From NCBI GenBank assembly GCA_002794775.1, contig NBAY01000014.1, positions 496,001 through 560,000 of the forward strand: a stretch of 64,000 nt of DNA, read 5' to 3'. Each line of letters begins with the position of its first letter. Within the stretch, counting starts at the first letter, position 1. Under the pieces are notes generated by a model. That model did no database searches. It saw only the letters and a list, made by a program, of their open reading frames with translations, and was not told the DNA's origin. The position numbers and the translations under genes were made by a program. Below are positions 10,657 to 21,167 of the stretch, one piece after another. This DNA is from Porodaedalea pini (lineage: Eukaryota; Basidiomycota; Agaricomycetes; Hymenochaetales; Hymenochaetaceae).

Positions 10657-12056
10657 ACCATGATTGCTGTTTTTACCTGTATTTTGATAGTTTCTCAGTC
10701 ACTTTTTGTCCGTTTTCCTTGAAAAAAATTGAGCACAATCTGGCATACATACCTGATGTCCCTGTGAAATATTATTGCAATCAGAGATAAAATGAGTCAG
10801 TGGTGAGGGAAACAGAGGCAAGAGGGCATGTCTCATTTCAGTACCTTTTCAGGGCAATTTTTGGTGCTTTTCCCCTTCTGTAGCTAGAACAGCAGAGAGA
10901 TGAGCCCTGAAAATTTACATGGATGTAATATAGTATATTTTATACCTGGTATGATTTTTTCAGATTTTTGGGGGCATTATATGTGTGCTGGCAGATAGTG
11001 TATTGAGGATGGACATGCATATAGCCTGAAAACAGGCAGATTTTGAGAGATTTCAAATCCATGGCCAATAACTTGCCACAAACACCTTCAAAAAATCTGA
11101 AAAAATCATACCAGGTATAAAATATACTATATTACATCCATGTAAATTTTCAGGGCTCATCTCTCTGCTGTTCTAGCTACAGAAGGGGAAAAGCACCAAA
11201 AATTGCCCTGAAAAGGTACTGAAATGAGTAGAGTTGGAGGGGAAACTCCTGGAGGCCTGTGGGAATCATTAACCACTGTGGCTAACTTGTGGAGGGACCG
11301 GTGGTTGTGGTTAACCACCGGTTGGAAACTGTGGGAGATGGTGTGTAAGCATCCAAATATAGTAATTTGTAAACAATTGTCGCCGCGTCGTTACCAAAAA
11401 TGAAAATTGTGCATGTAGTGCGTCTCGGCCTAAGTGCTCTGAAAGCCACAAGACCCGGACCTCACTCCTTAAGTTTTATTCCAATTTGGCACCTCCAGTG
11501 CTTGATTCACAGCTCCATCTGTGCCATAATCTTCAACATCCTCAGCAGGAAGACCGAATGATTTAAAATCATAGTACTGATTTGAGAAAGGAAGGTTATC
11601 TGGAGACTAGAAAGATAGTAGAATAGCTCTTGAAGCTTAGTTTCAAGCTCTTGAGGACCTAGAATGTTTACAGACATAGCTGTATGTGCCTCGACTGAAT
11701 TTTTTTTTGATTAGATTACCCTACACTATGACATAAGAAATAATGACTAATATATCTAATTGGGTTTACCACAGGCCATTTTCGACAGTGCCCTGTGGTG
11801 AAGTGGTTAACCCCGTGGGAAACCACGGTGGTTAACCACTCGGTGGGTAACTCCGAGTTTCCCCTCCAACTCTAGAAATGAGACATGCCCTCTTGCCTCT
11901 GTTTCCCTCACCACTGACTCATTTTATCTCTGATTGCAATAATATTCCACAGGGACATCAGGTATGTATGCCAGATTGTGCTCAATTTTTTTCAAGGAAA
12001 ACGGACAAAAAGTGACTGAGAAACTATCAAAATACAGGTAAAAACAGCAATCACGG
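10657..12056. repeat. Long hairpin (foldback) element split by a MITE
   Basis: The left arm at about 10657-10975 is repeated inverted at 11088-11228 and 11883-12056. Recognisable landmarks are TTTTACCTGTATTTTGATAG near 10671 and its complement near 12030. The loop is about 110 bp. Without the nested MITE and its duplicated 8-bp target the element is about 750 bp with arms of about 320 bp that match at nearly every base. It encodes nothing obvious. It is probably a foldback or MITE-class transposon; transcribed through, it would give a long double-stranded RNA. The exact outer ends and target duplication are unclear. Confidence 0.85.
11229..11874. mobile_element. hAT-type non-autonomous transposon (MITE)
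   Basis: 646 bp with perfect 20-bp terminal inverted repeats, TAGAGTTGGAGGGGAAACTC at the left and its complement at the right. It is flanked by an 8-bp target duplication GAAATGAG at 11221-11228 and 11875-11882. The uninterrupted target is visible in the other arm of the host hairpin. TAG-starting termini with 8-bp duplications are diagnostic of hAT. On the minus strand at about 11490-11590 a short open run ends in a stop and may be the tail of a hAT-carried gene. Subterminal GGTTAACCAC-like motifs recur near both ends. Confidence 0.9.
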
Positions 12057-12404
12057 TCACTTTTGTCAGGGAGCTGTATAATAAATGACAGTAGACTGCA
12101 TAGGCATAGATACTTCTTTCAAATGACAATACTTCTGTGCACGATTAACATAACACGTAGGTTAGAACCTATGGAGGATAGTCGAATACCTCCAAAGCTC
12201 ACTTCGAACAGAAGAAGCGCGAGAAAGCAAGATTTCTAGAAACTCGGAGGATGTTGAGGTGTCTAGATCGACAAGCTATGTTCGGTAATAATATCAACCG
12301 GATTATTCACTGTACGACGTTACCACAGCAAAGCGTTCTATCGTGTATCCTATTGATTTAAGTGTCTATCTTTCTATGTTTATCTGATTGCCTATATTTG
12401 CGAT
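12057..12404. other. 3' flank of sesquiterpene synthase 1
   Basis: No gene seen. The interval separates the hairpin element from the stop of synthase 1 on the minus strand and presumably holds its 3' UTR; no clear poly(A) signal stands out. Confidence 0.3.
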
Positions 12405-13704
12405 TTATATTTTGGCCTCCAAGGCCTCTATGAGTGGCACGATGACATTCTCCCGTCGGGCTGACTCATCATGACTCGGCGGGACAACCTTCGGGAGAAG
12501 CGGCACCCGGCGAGTCTTCTGGACCTCAAGGCCTTTGTTCCCGAAATATCTTCCACTCTCGAAACACCAGCAATCATTTCCCCGAGGCCAGTTCGCGAGT
12601 CCGTCAAGATACTGTTGAACCTGGCGGTCCATGTCGAGACCCCAGGAAGGTACGCGTTTCAGGCCGTCCAGGAATTTCATCTCGACCTCACGGTGGTAGT
12701 TAAGGACCCAGGCCATAGCGCCCTCCAAGTCGGTCTTCAATTCGTGCATAACTATAGTGATAATGTTGTGGCGGTCGTCACCAGTCGCTTGCTCCTTGTT
12801 GTATGAATTCATATCCTGCACAAGAGTCAAATTCAGCCTCTAAGAAACCCATGCGACCAGAGGACTCACATTATCAAGGATAACTAAATCAGCAATGTGC
12901 GTAGAAAGCTCTACGATCATGAGATGGTAGAAGACTTCGTCGGGAAGATTGAGATCAAGCTCCATAGGAACATATGAGGGTCGAGCACCAATGTTCTCAC
13001 GACGAAACTCAAGGTAGGATGCGATCGAGTGGTACGTGTCGTTGTCCCTATCTGCGGCCTGCTGAACGACGGCATTTAGATTCGTGACAAGACCCTCGAT
13101 CATATGGCACTGGGAGGTCGGACTTGCGGTCTTGATTGCCAATTCCCAGAACCTGACGAAACAGCTTAGGCAAATAAATTATTTTGGAGGTAGCTCTACT
13201 CACTGCCGTGCAACTTCGCCGAGAACAACCTCTCCCTCGGGGCGGGCCTTATTTGGGCTCTTCACGGCATCGATGACAATGTCCACCATGTTGCGAACCA
13301 CAGGCTCGGGCTCCACGTCAGTATATTCGTCGATGACGAAGAGCAGGTTCATCAAGTCGCATCCCGTACGAAGGTGTTCTGTCCATTCATTGTTAGGTGT
13401 TTAACATATTATCACTGCGTATTCCACTTACCCCTCGAGACCCGGGGGTACGCAAGAGAAGCAAGGAGAGCTGATGTCGAATACTCATCAGCAACGCACG
13501 TAGGGAAATGCGGAGCAAAACAAATCACTGACCAAAATCACACTTGTCGAAAGCGTACTGGGACTGGGCGGAGAACGCCTTGAAGCTATGGAACCAGGCG
13601 TTGGATTCGGCCTTGACTTCTTCATAATGAGGGTTGATTTCGCGAGGCCAAGGCCAGTTTTCCATGTTGTCGGGAAGATAGAGTGTTTTGACTGAGTTGG
13701 ACAT
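12405..13704 (-). CDS. Sesquiterpene synthase 1 (class I terpene cyclase)
   Basis: Five exons on the minus strand: 13704-13533, 13470-13432, 13378-13204, 13152-12870 and 12815-12405. The total is 1,080 nt, 359 residues, with no stop. It should ionise farnesyl diphosphate and cyclise it to a sesquiterpene in the cytosol. The metal-binding motif DEYTD is at residues 87-91. The second motif, NDMNSYNKE (about 223-231), is split by intron 4 between Asn and Asp. An Arg-Tyr pair near 312 (SGRYFG) matches the pyrophosphate sensor. Length, motifs and exon pattern fit mushroom synthases of the protoilludene-synthase-like group. The product cannot be read from sequence. Synthase 3 is near-identical over exons 1-2. 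Confidence 0.93.
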
Positions 13705-13727
13705 GGTTGAGGAATTGTACTGAAGGT

Positions 13728-13760
13728 GAGCAGCTCAGAGGCACGTACTTATAGTGTGGA
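13728..13760 (-). promoter_or_regulatory. Core promoter of sesquiterpene synthase 1
   Basis: A conserved block around GAGGCACGTACTTATAGTGT lies about 30-55 bp upstream of the ATG and is repeated before synthase 3 (31251-31280). Read on the minus strand it contains a TATA-like CTATAAGT. Synthase 2 has a related but diverged version near 17061-17078. The short distance implies a short 5' UTR. Confidence 0.5.
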
Positions 13761-15735
13761 AACAAATGCAGACCGATTTCTTGAAACATGGGATTGCGCC
13801 TTCGAGCTTGGTATCAAATGTTTGTATGATAAAATGCATGTCTCCGGATTGCGATGTCATCGGATAAGTCGTGTAGTGGTGCAGTGTGCACGCGGTCTTT
13901 GTAAACAGAGGCATGGAGTGAACTAATTCGGAGGACGACCTTTTGTCAAAGTGACTAATTTGGGATATCAGTGCGTTTAGCCTATGTAGTTCATCTCATC
14001 AAAGGGACAGCTGAAGTCAGGCCCTAGATGCGGGGTCCGGGCGGTAAAAGTTTTGAGCTCAGTACATGTATGTCCGTCGTGGTAAGTACGAGAATAAATG
14101 TTCTTTTTTCCGTATCGGGAGTCAGGGTTCTCTGTGCTTAGGTCTGCTCGGTAACTGTTAATTACCGTCCTTCCTGGCCTCAGCGATTTTCCAACTGCAC
14201 GTCCTGTATTCACCCTCTCGGAAGGTGTCAGAAAATTTGCATTTTTAAATTCAGTTGACCCTCTGGACTTACGATCAATGGAGCCCATAATAACCTGATG
14301 AGTTATCTTAGAGGATGTTCAATGCTATAGTACATGCGGAGTTAGAGTCCTGTCCGGCTGATTTTTTCTGGGCTGAACAGATCAATGTGCTATGCTTGAC
14401 TCGGATAGGGCCCCAGAGCACACTCATAGATGTAGGCACAGTTAGTGAGTGATAGGTACTTTAAAGAGATTAGGCACACACAAGCAGGTCAAATTGTAGC
14501 CTAAGGTGCCCCATACATGTGTTTCTTCCATCGGTCCAGTTCATTGTGAAGCACTCCAACCCCTTGTCCTTCTTCTGCGATAACTGAAGCAGCACGACCC
14601 GGTCCGCAGACGCTAGGGATCACAATATTGGTTTTTGCGGCGCGCTGTTGCAAGTCAGACGGTTCGGCCGGAATGCATTTCGAGTGGCATTTCGAGTGGC
14701 ACTCGCGCGATCCGGGACATCAGAAAGAAGGTATATACGACAGATAATGATACAGGAGAAGCAAGGTGTAATATAAATCAGCAAAGAAAGCCCATGAGGC
14801 ACGAGATGCGAGAGATCTAGAAGCTTCTCGGGCTCCTTTTCACAGCAGGCAAGATATTACGTAAAGATATTCTGGGCACTTCGGAATTCTGGTCGGAATG
14901 GGAACCCCCCTCCCGATTGGTCGAACAACATTCTGACTAAAACTCTGGAGGTTTAGAATTATTGTACGTAATAGTTTGCCTGCTGTGTTTGGACGCAGCT
15001 CTCACTCTTCGGTCGCGAGACTCAAGATTGACCTCATGCTGCTTGTTCGTCTCCTGGTTTCCAACGCGCAATGCATCTATGATGTCGCTGTATCAATATG
15101 TGAGCAAGCTGTTCTCCGAGTACCGTTGCATATATGATCTCAGAGTCAGTGCTTTCACTTTGCATTTTTTCAATGCAATTTCTCTGGTTTATCGGTTTTG
15201 ATTTTGTTCTCCGTTCAGTATTGGCATTGTCCCTTCAGTCCTCGCACGATACTGGTGTCTCAGCTGCATCTGAAGCGCCATGCGCTGCGCAAAAAGCTAA
15301 CGGCGTCCATCATTACGGCTATTTTCTTAATCAAGGTGCAGAATAGTCAGCCATCCCTGTCCTTCGTACGAGGTCCTTCCTCGGCTGTGTGTCCCATTTC
15401 TTTATTGGCGTGATACGGGCAGCTATGGTCCCCGTTCAGTTTACCCCAGAAACGCACTTTCAATTCCGAGAAGTCATTCGGAGCGAGCTCTACGGAGAGT
15501 GGGAGTTCTATGGCGTCTGAAGCTTAATGGGGTGTATACAGTACAACCAGCACACAAATGAGCGAAGTTCACTCAGCAATGTCATATCTTTCGATACGAT
15601 CGAACATGTTATATATGACTATGCACGGTTTACAACAACAGAGAAACTAAACTTGCGCCCACATGGAGCCAAGTATTCTGTGAGTCGATGTTCGTTTATC
15701 TATCTAGGCTTGGTTTATATCTTAGCCTCTAAGAC
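13761..15735. other. Interval between synthases 1 and 2
   Basis: The part next to synthase 1 (to about 14300) resembles the upstream regions of synthases 2 and 3, so promoter and gene duplicated together. The minus ORF at 13977-14288 lies in that shared block and is probably not coding. The part at about 15590-15735 resembles 29765-29920, the 3' flank of synthase 3. Between them I see no recognisable gene. Confidence 0.4.
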
Positions 15736-17023
15736 CTACATGAGCGACACTACGACACTCTCTCGGCGGAGGGATGCGTCCTGGTCCAGCGGGACGACCC
15801 TCGGGAGAAGCGGCACTTGGCGGGTCTTCTGTATCTCTAGGCCCTTGCTTCCAAAATAGCGACCACCTTCAAAGTTCCAGCAGTCATTGGCCCGAGGCCA
15901 GTTCCCGAGTCCGTCAAGGTACTGTTGGACCTGACGGTCCATGTCAGGGCCCCAGGAGGGTACGCGCTTCAGGCCGTCCAGGAATTTTGTCTCGACTTCG
16001 CGGTGGTAGTTGACGACCCAGGCCATAGCGCCCTCCAAGTCGGTCTTCAATTCGTGCATAACTATAGTGAGAATGTTGGAACGGTCATCACCAGTCGCAT
16101 GCTCCCTGTTGTACGAAGCGATATCCTAATGTTTATTTGAAACTCAGCGTTTTAGACTATTGATATGGACGTTAAGACTCACGTTGCTAAGGAAGAGCAA
16201 ATCCGAAATGTGCACTGATAAGTCAATGATGATAGGATGGTAGAAGACTTCATCTGGAAGATTGAGACCAAGCTCTATGGGAACGAACGCAGGTCGAGTA
16301 CCAGCATTCTCGCGGCGAAGCTCAAGGTAGGCTGCAATCGAGCGGTACGTGTTGTTGTCCCTATCGGCTGCCTGCTGAACGACGGACTCGAGAAAGTCGG
16401 TCAAGCTTTCGATCATATGGCTCTGGGAGGTCGGACTTGCTGTCTTGATTGCCAATTCCCAGAACCTGACGGGATGGTTTAGTCGACCAGATATTACTTT
16501 GAAGGTAACGTAGCTCTCTACTCACTGCCGTGCAATTTCGCCGAGAACAACCTCTTGCTCAGGGCGGGGCTTGTGGGGGTTATTCATAGCGTCGATAACG
16601 ATGTCCACCATGTCGCGGACCACGGGCTCGTGCTCCACGTCGGTATATTCATCAATGGCGAAGACCAGATTCATCAAGTCGCATCCCGTACGAAGGTGTT
16701 CTACTCGATCACTTTTAGTTTCTTAATGTTGAATCACTACGGATCGCTTACCCTTCGGAAGACGGGGGTACGTAAGAGCGGAAAGGAGAGCTGATAGCGA
16801 TAGTTCGTCTTTAATGTTGATAGGAAAGGCGCAGTAACGAAAGTCACGGACCGAAATCACACTTGTCGAAAGCATACTGGGATTGGGCAGAAAATGCCTT
16901 GAAGCTGTGGAACCAGGCATTGGACTCCGCCTTGACCTCTTCATAATGCGGGTTAATTGCGCGAGGCCAAGGCCAGTTTTCCATGGTGTCAGGAAGATAG
17001 AATGTTTTGACTGGGTTGGACAT
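15736..17023 (-). CDS. Sesquiterpene synthase 2 (class I terpene cyclase)
   Basis: Exons 17023-16852, 16790-16752, 16700-16526, 16465-16183 and 16125-15736 give 352 residues. The first four exons have exactly the lengths seen in synthases 1 and 3 (172, 39, 175, 283). The first metal motif is DEYTD. The second is N|DIASYNRE, with Arg where the paralogs have Lys, an accepted variant. Other distinctive changes include an acceptor-side H in [14 protein letters not shown] context becoming HATGDDRSN. The C-terminus is seven residues shorter because of an early TAG at 15736. The first donor is GTCCGT, weaker than in the paralogs. Likely functional, product unknown. Confidence 0.9.
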
Positions 17024-17959
17024 GGCTAAAGAGTTGTGCTAGGGATGAAGAGCTCAATGGCCTGTATTTATATTCTAGAATTTCTTTCTAGACCAATTAT
17101 TTGAAGCATATGACCGCACTTTTGAGCTTTGCAATAGTAGCCCTGTATGAGTAGATGTTCCTCGGGTTGCGACGGCGTCGGAGAAGTTGTGTACTGGTAC
17201 AGCGCCCACCCAATGTATGCGCAAAATAAGGTCATTGAGCGGAGAACACTAACGCCAACACAGATATCTGATTTGAGATGATATTAGCGCAGTCAGTGTC
17301 AATCATCAGGTGAAACGGGGACCCTGCAATAACAGCGCTGAGCCGGGTGAATGCATAATTGCCATAGGCGGGCAGGCAGATATGTCTTCCTTTTTCCGTT
17401 GCGGGAGTCTGCGTTGTCTGCACACCATATAGTTTAGGCATGTCGAAAGCGCTTAGAGCCTGTCCGGTAAATGGAATATCCAATCTAAGTATTCTCGTTT
17501 ATTTGCAATTTCAAAAAGAATATGCAAAATAATAGTATTGAATTTAGTAGTTCCTTTCAGAACCGGCCCTGTGCCCTATGAAGGCTTCTTTTTGAGTAAG
17601 CTCAGAACGGATCAAAAATTACGGCGGATTTCTAGTAGCTCTTCTTTAAACTTCGCCCTCGATCTGTCCATGGTTAGTGACCCGTACCGAGAAAGAATCG
17701 GGCCAGTGCTTCTATTTTTCGGTATAGTCTCGTCGGCCCCCAGCAGCTCACCGCGGAAAACTTGCAACACTTCATGCCTCAGCTAAAAGTCGAGTGCACA
17801 GAATTTTCATCACATCATGGGCATTGTAGTGTTGAAAACCTTTCTCCTTTTCGATTCTGCTACATCCTCTATTAATAGCTAGAGGCCTGATATCTATCCC
17901 TTACTTCGGTCCTGTATGATTTCTCAAAATCTCGGGATGCGTAGAAGTGATCGAAAACG
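17024..17959. other. Upstream region of synthase 2 and left flank of the long-TIR element
   Basis: It contains the synthase 2 promoter (TATA-like near 17061-17078) and then sequence with only short ORFs, the longest at 17232-17483 (-), 83 codons, not recognised. The last bases before 17960 (GCGTAGAAGTGATC, about 17939) resemble bases just right of the element (GCAGAAGTGATC, about 26190), which may reflect insertion history. Confidence 0.35.
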
Positions 17960-18532
17960 TAATACGCCCCGTGATTTCTGATTTAGGCCCTGTGACAGAT
18001 CTGCGTGCCCCGTGACAGATCCGTGCGCCCCGTGACAGATCCGCGCGCCCTGTGACATATGATTTAGGCCCCGTGCACTTTGTTACTGGCCCCGCTCCTA
18101 ACCTTTGAGCTAATAACTCAAGAATGGCTGGGCGCATCGCAGTGATATGGGTACCAATCGAAAGCTATTGATGAGTAGAGTACAGGAAAATTAAGGGTAC
18201 ATAGAAATTCATCCTAATTAGGAAGTTATGAGTAGAACACTCCTGAGCAACACCGCCCAGGTCAGCAACTTGTAATGAGACAACCACAGCATGTACAGCC
18301 ATAGTAAGACATGATCTGGAGAGGTTATGATGCTAAGAATGAGGGAAAAATAATGAACTGTTACCACATATAGTGATTTGCCTGCGAGAGTGTGCTGAAG
18401 GAATGGCAGGCTTGTGCAGCTGCCGCCTGGCCACCCAAGTCTAATTTTGACTCCTGAGGCGACGCAGACATTTAAATTAGATATATGAGAGTTATATAAT
18501 ACCATGTATATACTTGGAATGCCACCAAAATC
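17960..18532. repeat. Left terminal inverted repeat
   Basis: Matches the complement of 25579-26183, from the CACGGGG-rich tip through ACTCATAACTTCCTAATTAG-like landmarks to CCAAAATCAATAG. It contains three copies of the subterminal GTGACAGATC unit. A few CpG/TpG differences and small indels separate the arms. Confidence 0.85.
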
Positions 18533-18897
18533 AATAGCCCAAGCCCCCAGCCCACCAGCTCTCCATTTCATATCACCTTCCGTCTCAACACATTAAGCCC
18601 ATCAACTCCTCACACTCCAAAAATCAACTGCAAGTCAATTACCAGCGAGGAAGATATTCATGCAGCTGCCTCTCTTCTCGAACTTGCAACAATGCTGTGT
18701 TCGGAGGCCACTGACTTTGCTGAAGTAGAAGGAATGGAGGAGCTCAACTTGCAGGATGCACAGAATGTTCATTTCACCTCAAAAGCATTGGTTAGGACAT
18801 ATACAACACTCTCCAGGTAAGAAGATTTTCCATTACTGTCTACCCTTCTTTCTGACCATTTATTGTGATAAACAGAACTTCCGCCGTGAGGGACCTT

Positions 18898-19356
18898 TGT
18901 TAGGACTTGAACTTTCACCCTGTCTTTTATTTTCCTTTTATCATTTCTTTTCTTTTTACCGCGCCTTTTCATTATATTTAATCGTCTTTTCAATCACTTC
19001 CCACACTCACTTAGTACGACCCAACCTTCATTCGTTCCATTCCTAGTTACATAAACTATACAGTACTTAGATAATGCAGTCCCACGGACGACACTATATA
19101 GAGGAAGGTGGAATCGCAGAAGCCCCCTGTTCTGCTTTTCCTCTTACCTCCACATCGTCCAGGTGAGACCCGCCCTCCCCTTGTATTAGTTAGATCTGTA
19201 TTAATCCTCTTACCTCCACGTCGTCCAGTCTGAGTAAACCCGCTGCCCGAACTTCGTGTTCGAGATACAGCCCGTCCCAGACAACGTTCGTGTCACCATT
19301 AGGTGTCGCTCATTGAGGTTGCCTAGTCTGAGTTTCACCCAGACTTCTGCCTAACA
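18898..19356 (+). repeat. 5' LTR of element 2
   Basis: 459 bp. The TATA box ACTATATAGAGG (about 19093) lies about 30 bp before GTTCTGCTTTT (19129-19139), the exact complement of the primer site. A 22-bp unit around CCTCTTACCTCCACRTCGTCCAG occurs twice, about 65 bp apart, as in all LTRs of this family. Confidence 0.95.
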
Positions 19357-19357
19357 T

Positions 19358-19368
19358 AAAAGCAGAAC
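19358..19368 (+). other. Primer-binding site, self-priming type (element 2)
   Basis: AAAAGCAGAAC begins two bases after the LTR. It is a perfect 11-nt complement of GTTCTGCTTTT at 19129-19139 in the LTR, placed where the RNA should start. Eleven nucleotides is also the length of the Tf1 self-primer. Elements 3 and 4 keep exactly the same pair. Confidence 0.8.
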
Positions 19369-20066
19369 CTCCCCCAGGCTCATCCCCAGTGTACGTCGTC
19401 GCTGTCGACTCGCCTTCACTCGGTCTAGAGGAGCGCTCCCCTCGACGGACTTGACGTGTAAACCCCCTAAACGACAACCCTTAACCCTGCCCGGACGTTT
19501 TCGGATGTTTGTGTATTACGTAAACATCGCAACCGACTTTTCCCGGCCCTGGCTCTCCGAATTAGCCTCTGGTGGAGCACGCACCTGACATGGACGTGGG
19601 TAACCAGACGAGTACAAACTTCGACAGCAATCTCATTTGTAATCTCGCTCGGACCCTACCGCCTCATCATCAACTTCGCCGACGAACCCGTTCAATGTTG
19701 GTGTAATCCCGGATCAAACACACAACCGATCCCTGTCCCTCCGCCAATGTCAAGATAGATCTTACCGAAGAACAGCGACGGGCCCTTCCTGCATCAGCCT
19801 GTTGGGATCCAGACCAACCAGGCTACGTCGCGACCAACAATAGCGGCGTCACTCACGACATCTGGTGGAGCGAAATCCGGCGCAGCTGGTATTCGTCAGA
19901 CGATAGAGGAAGGAGAGCCAGGTGGCCCCCAGCTGCTCCATCGTCGCCTGCACCATTGACGTCCACGGTCAACCTACCACCGACCCCAGGTCCTTACCGC
20001 GAGACTAACAGAGACCCCTCGCCACCGACTCCCCCGGAACCTTCAACACCTGCACCCGAACCCGCG

Positions 20067-21149
20067 ATGTCAGTAGAAGGTTTCAATCAACATCAGATGG
20101 CGCAGATCACGGCCATCATCGCGAATGCCTTCGCCCATCAGGCAAACAACGCCCCGGCACCGGTCGCGGCAGTAAACCCCCCGACCCCCAACATCGACGT
20201 CGCCCGGCCACATGAATTCACTGGCGGCGATGACTATCTAGACTTCAAGCGCGAGGTCCTCCTCTTCGTCTCAGCCAACCCAAACAGATACCCCACATTG
20301 GAAAGCAAAATATATGTTGCGCTCTCCTACTTGAAGGGCGGTAATGCAGCAACGTGGGCGCAGAATTACGTAGAGGAATCAACGACGGCCGGCATCGTAA
20401 CCTTCACCGACAGTTGGACAAGATTCCAAGAGCGCCTGGACGCCTCGTTCGACGATCCAAACCGGAAGGAAAAGGCGCTGGCGAAATTCCGGACCAAGGT
20501 TCAGAAGGACCTTACTGCCGATGAGTTTTTCCAGGATCTTGACGTCGTCATTACAAGAGCGGGTTTAACGGATGACAGCATCATCTGTGATCGACTGAAG
20601 CGCGCGATGAACATTGAAGTGGTGAGAGGGGTACTACGGTCGACGCCAGTCCCGACAATGTATGAAGACTGGAAAAAGAAAGCGATCGAAATTGACCGGG
20701 GCGAGCAACAGATTCGTGCCATCCAACGAGGCTGCGCCTTCCCACCCCCTCAACGCCCGCAGCAGCAGCATGGACCCCCAGCTCGTTGCCAGGTGACTGC
20801 CCCCCATGTTGACAAACGTGATGCGACAGGCGTCACGTTCGGAGGAGCTGGCCAGCCGATGGACGTCTCCATGAACAAAGTGCAACGCCGACGTGCGTGC
20901 TGGATATGTGGCCAGCTCGGTCACTTCAAGGACGCATGCCCGCAAGGGAAGACGATTGTGCAGCGTATGCTGCAGATGATGGCACCCAGTGAACGTCGCC
21001 TCCTCACCGACGAACTAGGGGCAATGAAGGAATCGGCATTCAAGGAAGTCATAGACACTCGGAGGTCGACTGTAGAGGACTATGTGGAGGAAGAAGGTGA
21101 CGACGAAGAGGTCATCGACTCGCAGGGTTTTGCGAGTGGTCAGGCGTAG
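20067..21149 (+). CDS. gag: Gag polyprotein, element 2
   Basis: The first in-frame ATG is 20067 ([11 protein letters not shown]). The frame is open further upstream, to about 19700, without any ATG. The capsid-like domain contains [17 protein letters not shown]. One CCHC knuckle ([14 protein letters not shown]) is followed by an acidic tail. Gag packages the RNA. The frame is intact. The GGGTTTT heptamer lies seven codons before the stop TAG at 21147-21149. The ATG-less N-terminal extension is conserved in elements 3 and 4, so the true start may involve splicing or a non-AUG codon. Confidence 0.88.
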   Translation: MSVEGFNQHQMAQITAIIANAFAHQANNAPAPVAAVNPPTPNIDVARPHEFTGGDDYLDFKREVLLFVSANPNRYPTLESKIYVALSYLKGGNAATWAQNYVEESTTAGIVTFTDSWTRFQERLDASFDDPNRKEKALAKFRTKVQKDLTADEFFQDLDVVITRAGLTDDSIICDRLKRAMNIEVVRGVLRSTPVPTMYEDWKKKAIEIDRGEQQIRAIQRGCAFPPPQRPQQQHGPPARCQVTAPHVDKRDATGVTFGGAGQPMDVSMNKVQRRRACWICGQLGHFKDACPQGKTIVQRMLQMMAPSERRLLTDELGAMKESAFKEVIDTRRSTVEDYVEEEGDDEEVIDSQGFASGQA

Positions 21150-21167
21150 CCACTGGGGTGACTGACC
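21125..21167 (+). promoter_or_regulatory. -1 ribosomal frameshift signal, element 2
   Basis: GGGTTTT at 21125-21131 reads G GGT TTT in the gag phase, the canonical X XXY YYZ form close to the yeast L-A virus site. Downstream, AGTGG (21135-21139) can pair with CCACT (21150-21154). The loop bases TCAG could pair with CTGA near 21162, as in an H-type pseudoknot. The pol frame is -1 and opens at 21101. The spacer is short at 3-5 nt, so the stimulatory structure is less certain than the heptamer. Confidence 0.68.

Noticed and set aside
10372..10722. Possible pheromone-receptor-like exons between 10100 and 10660
   Set aside because: A few residues looked like STE3 but no frame keeps more than a short stretch and no transmembrane pattern is present.
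13977..14288. 103-codon minus-strand ORF upstream of synthase 1
   Set aside because: It lies in the duplicated promoter region and the related regions before synthases 2 and 3 do not keep the frame.
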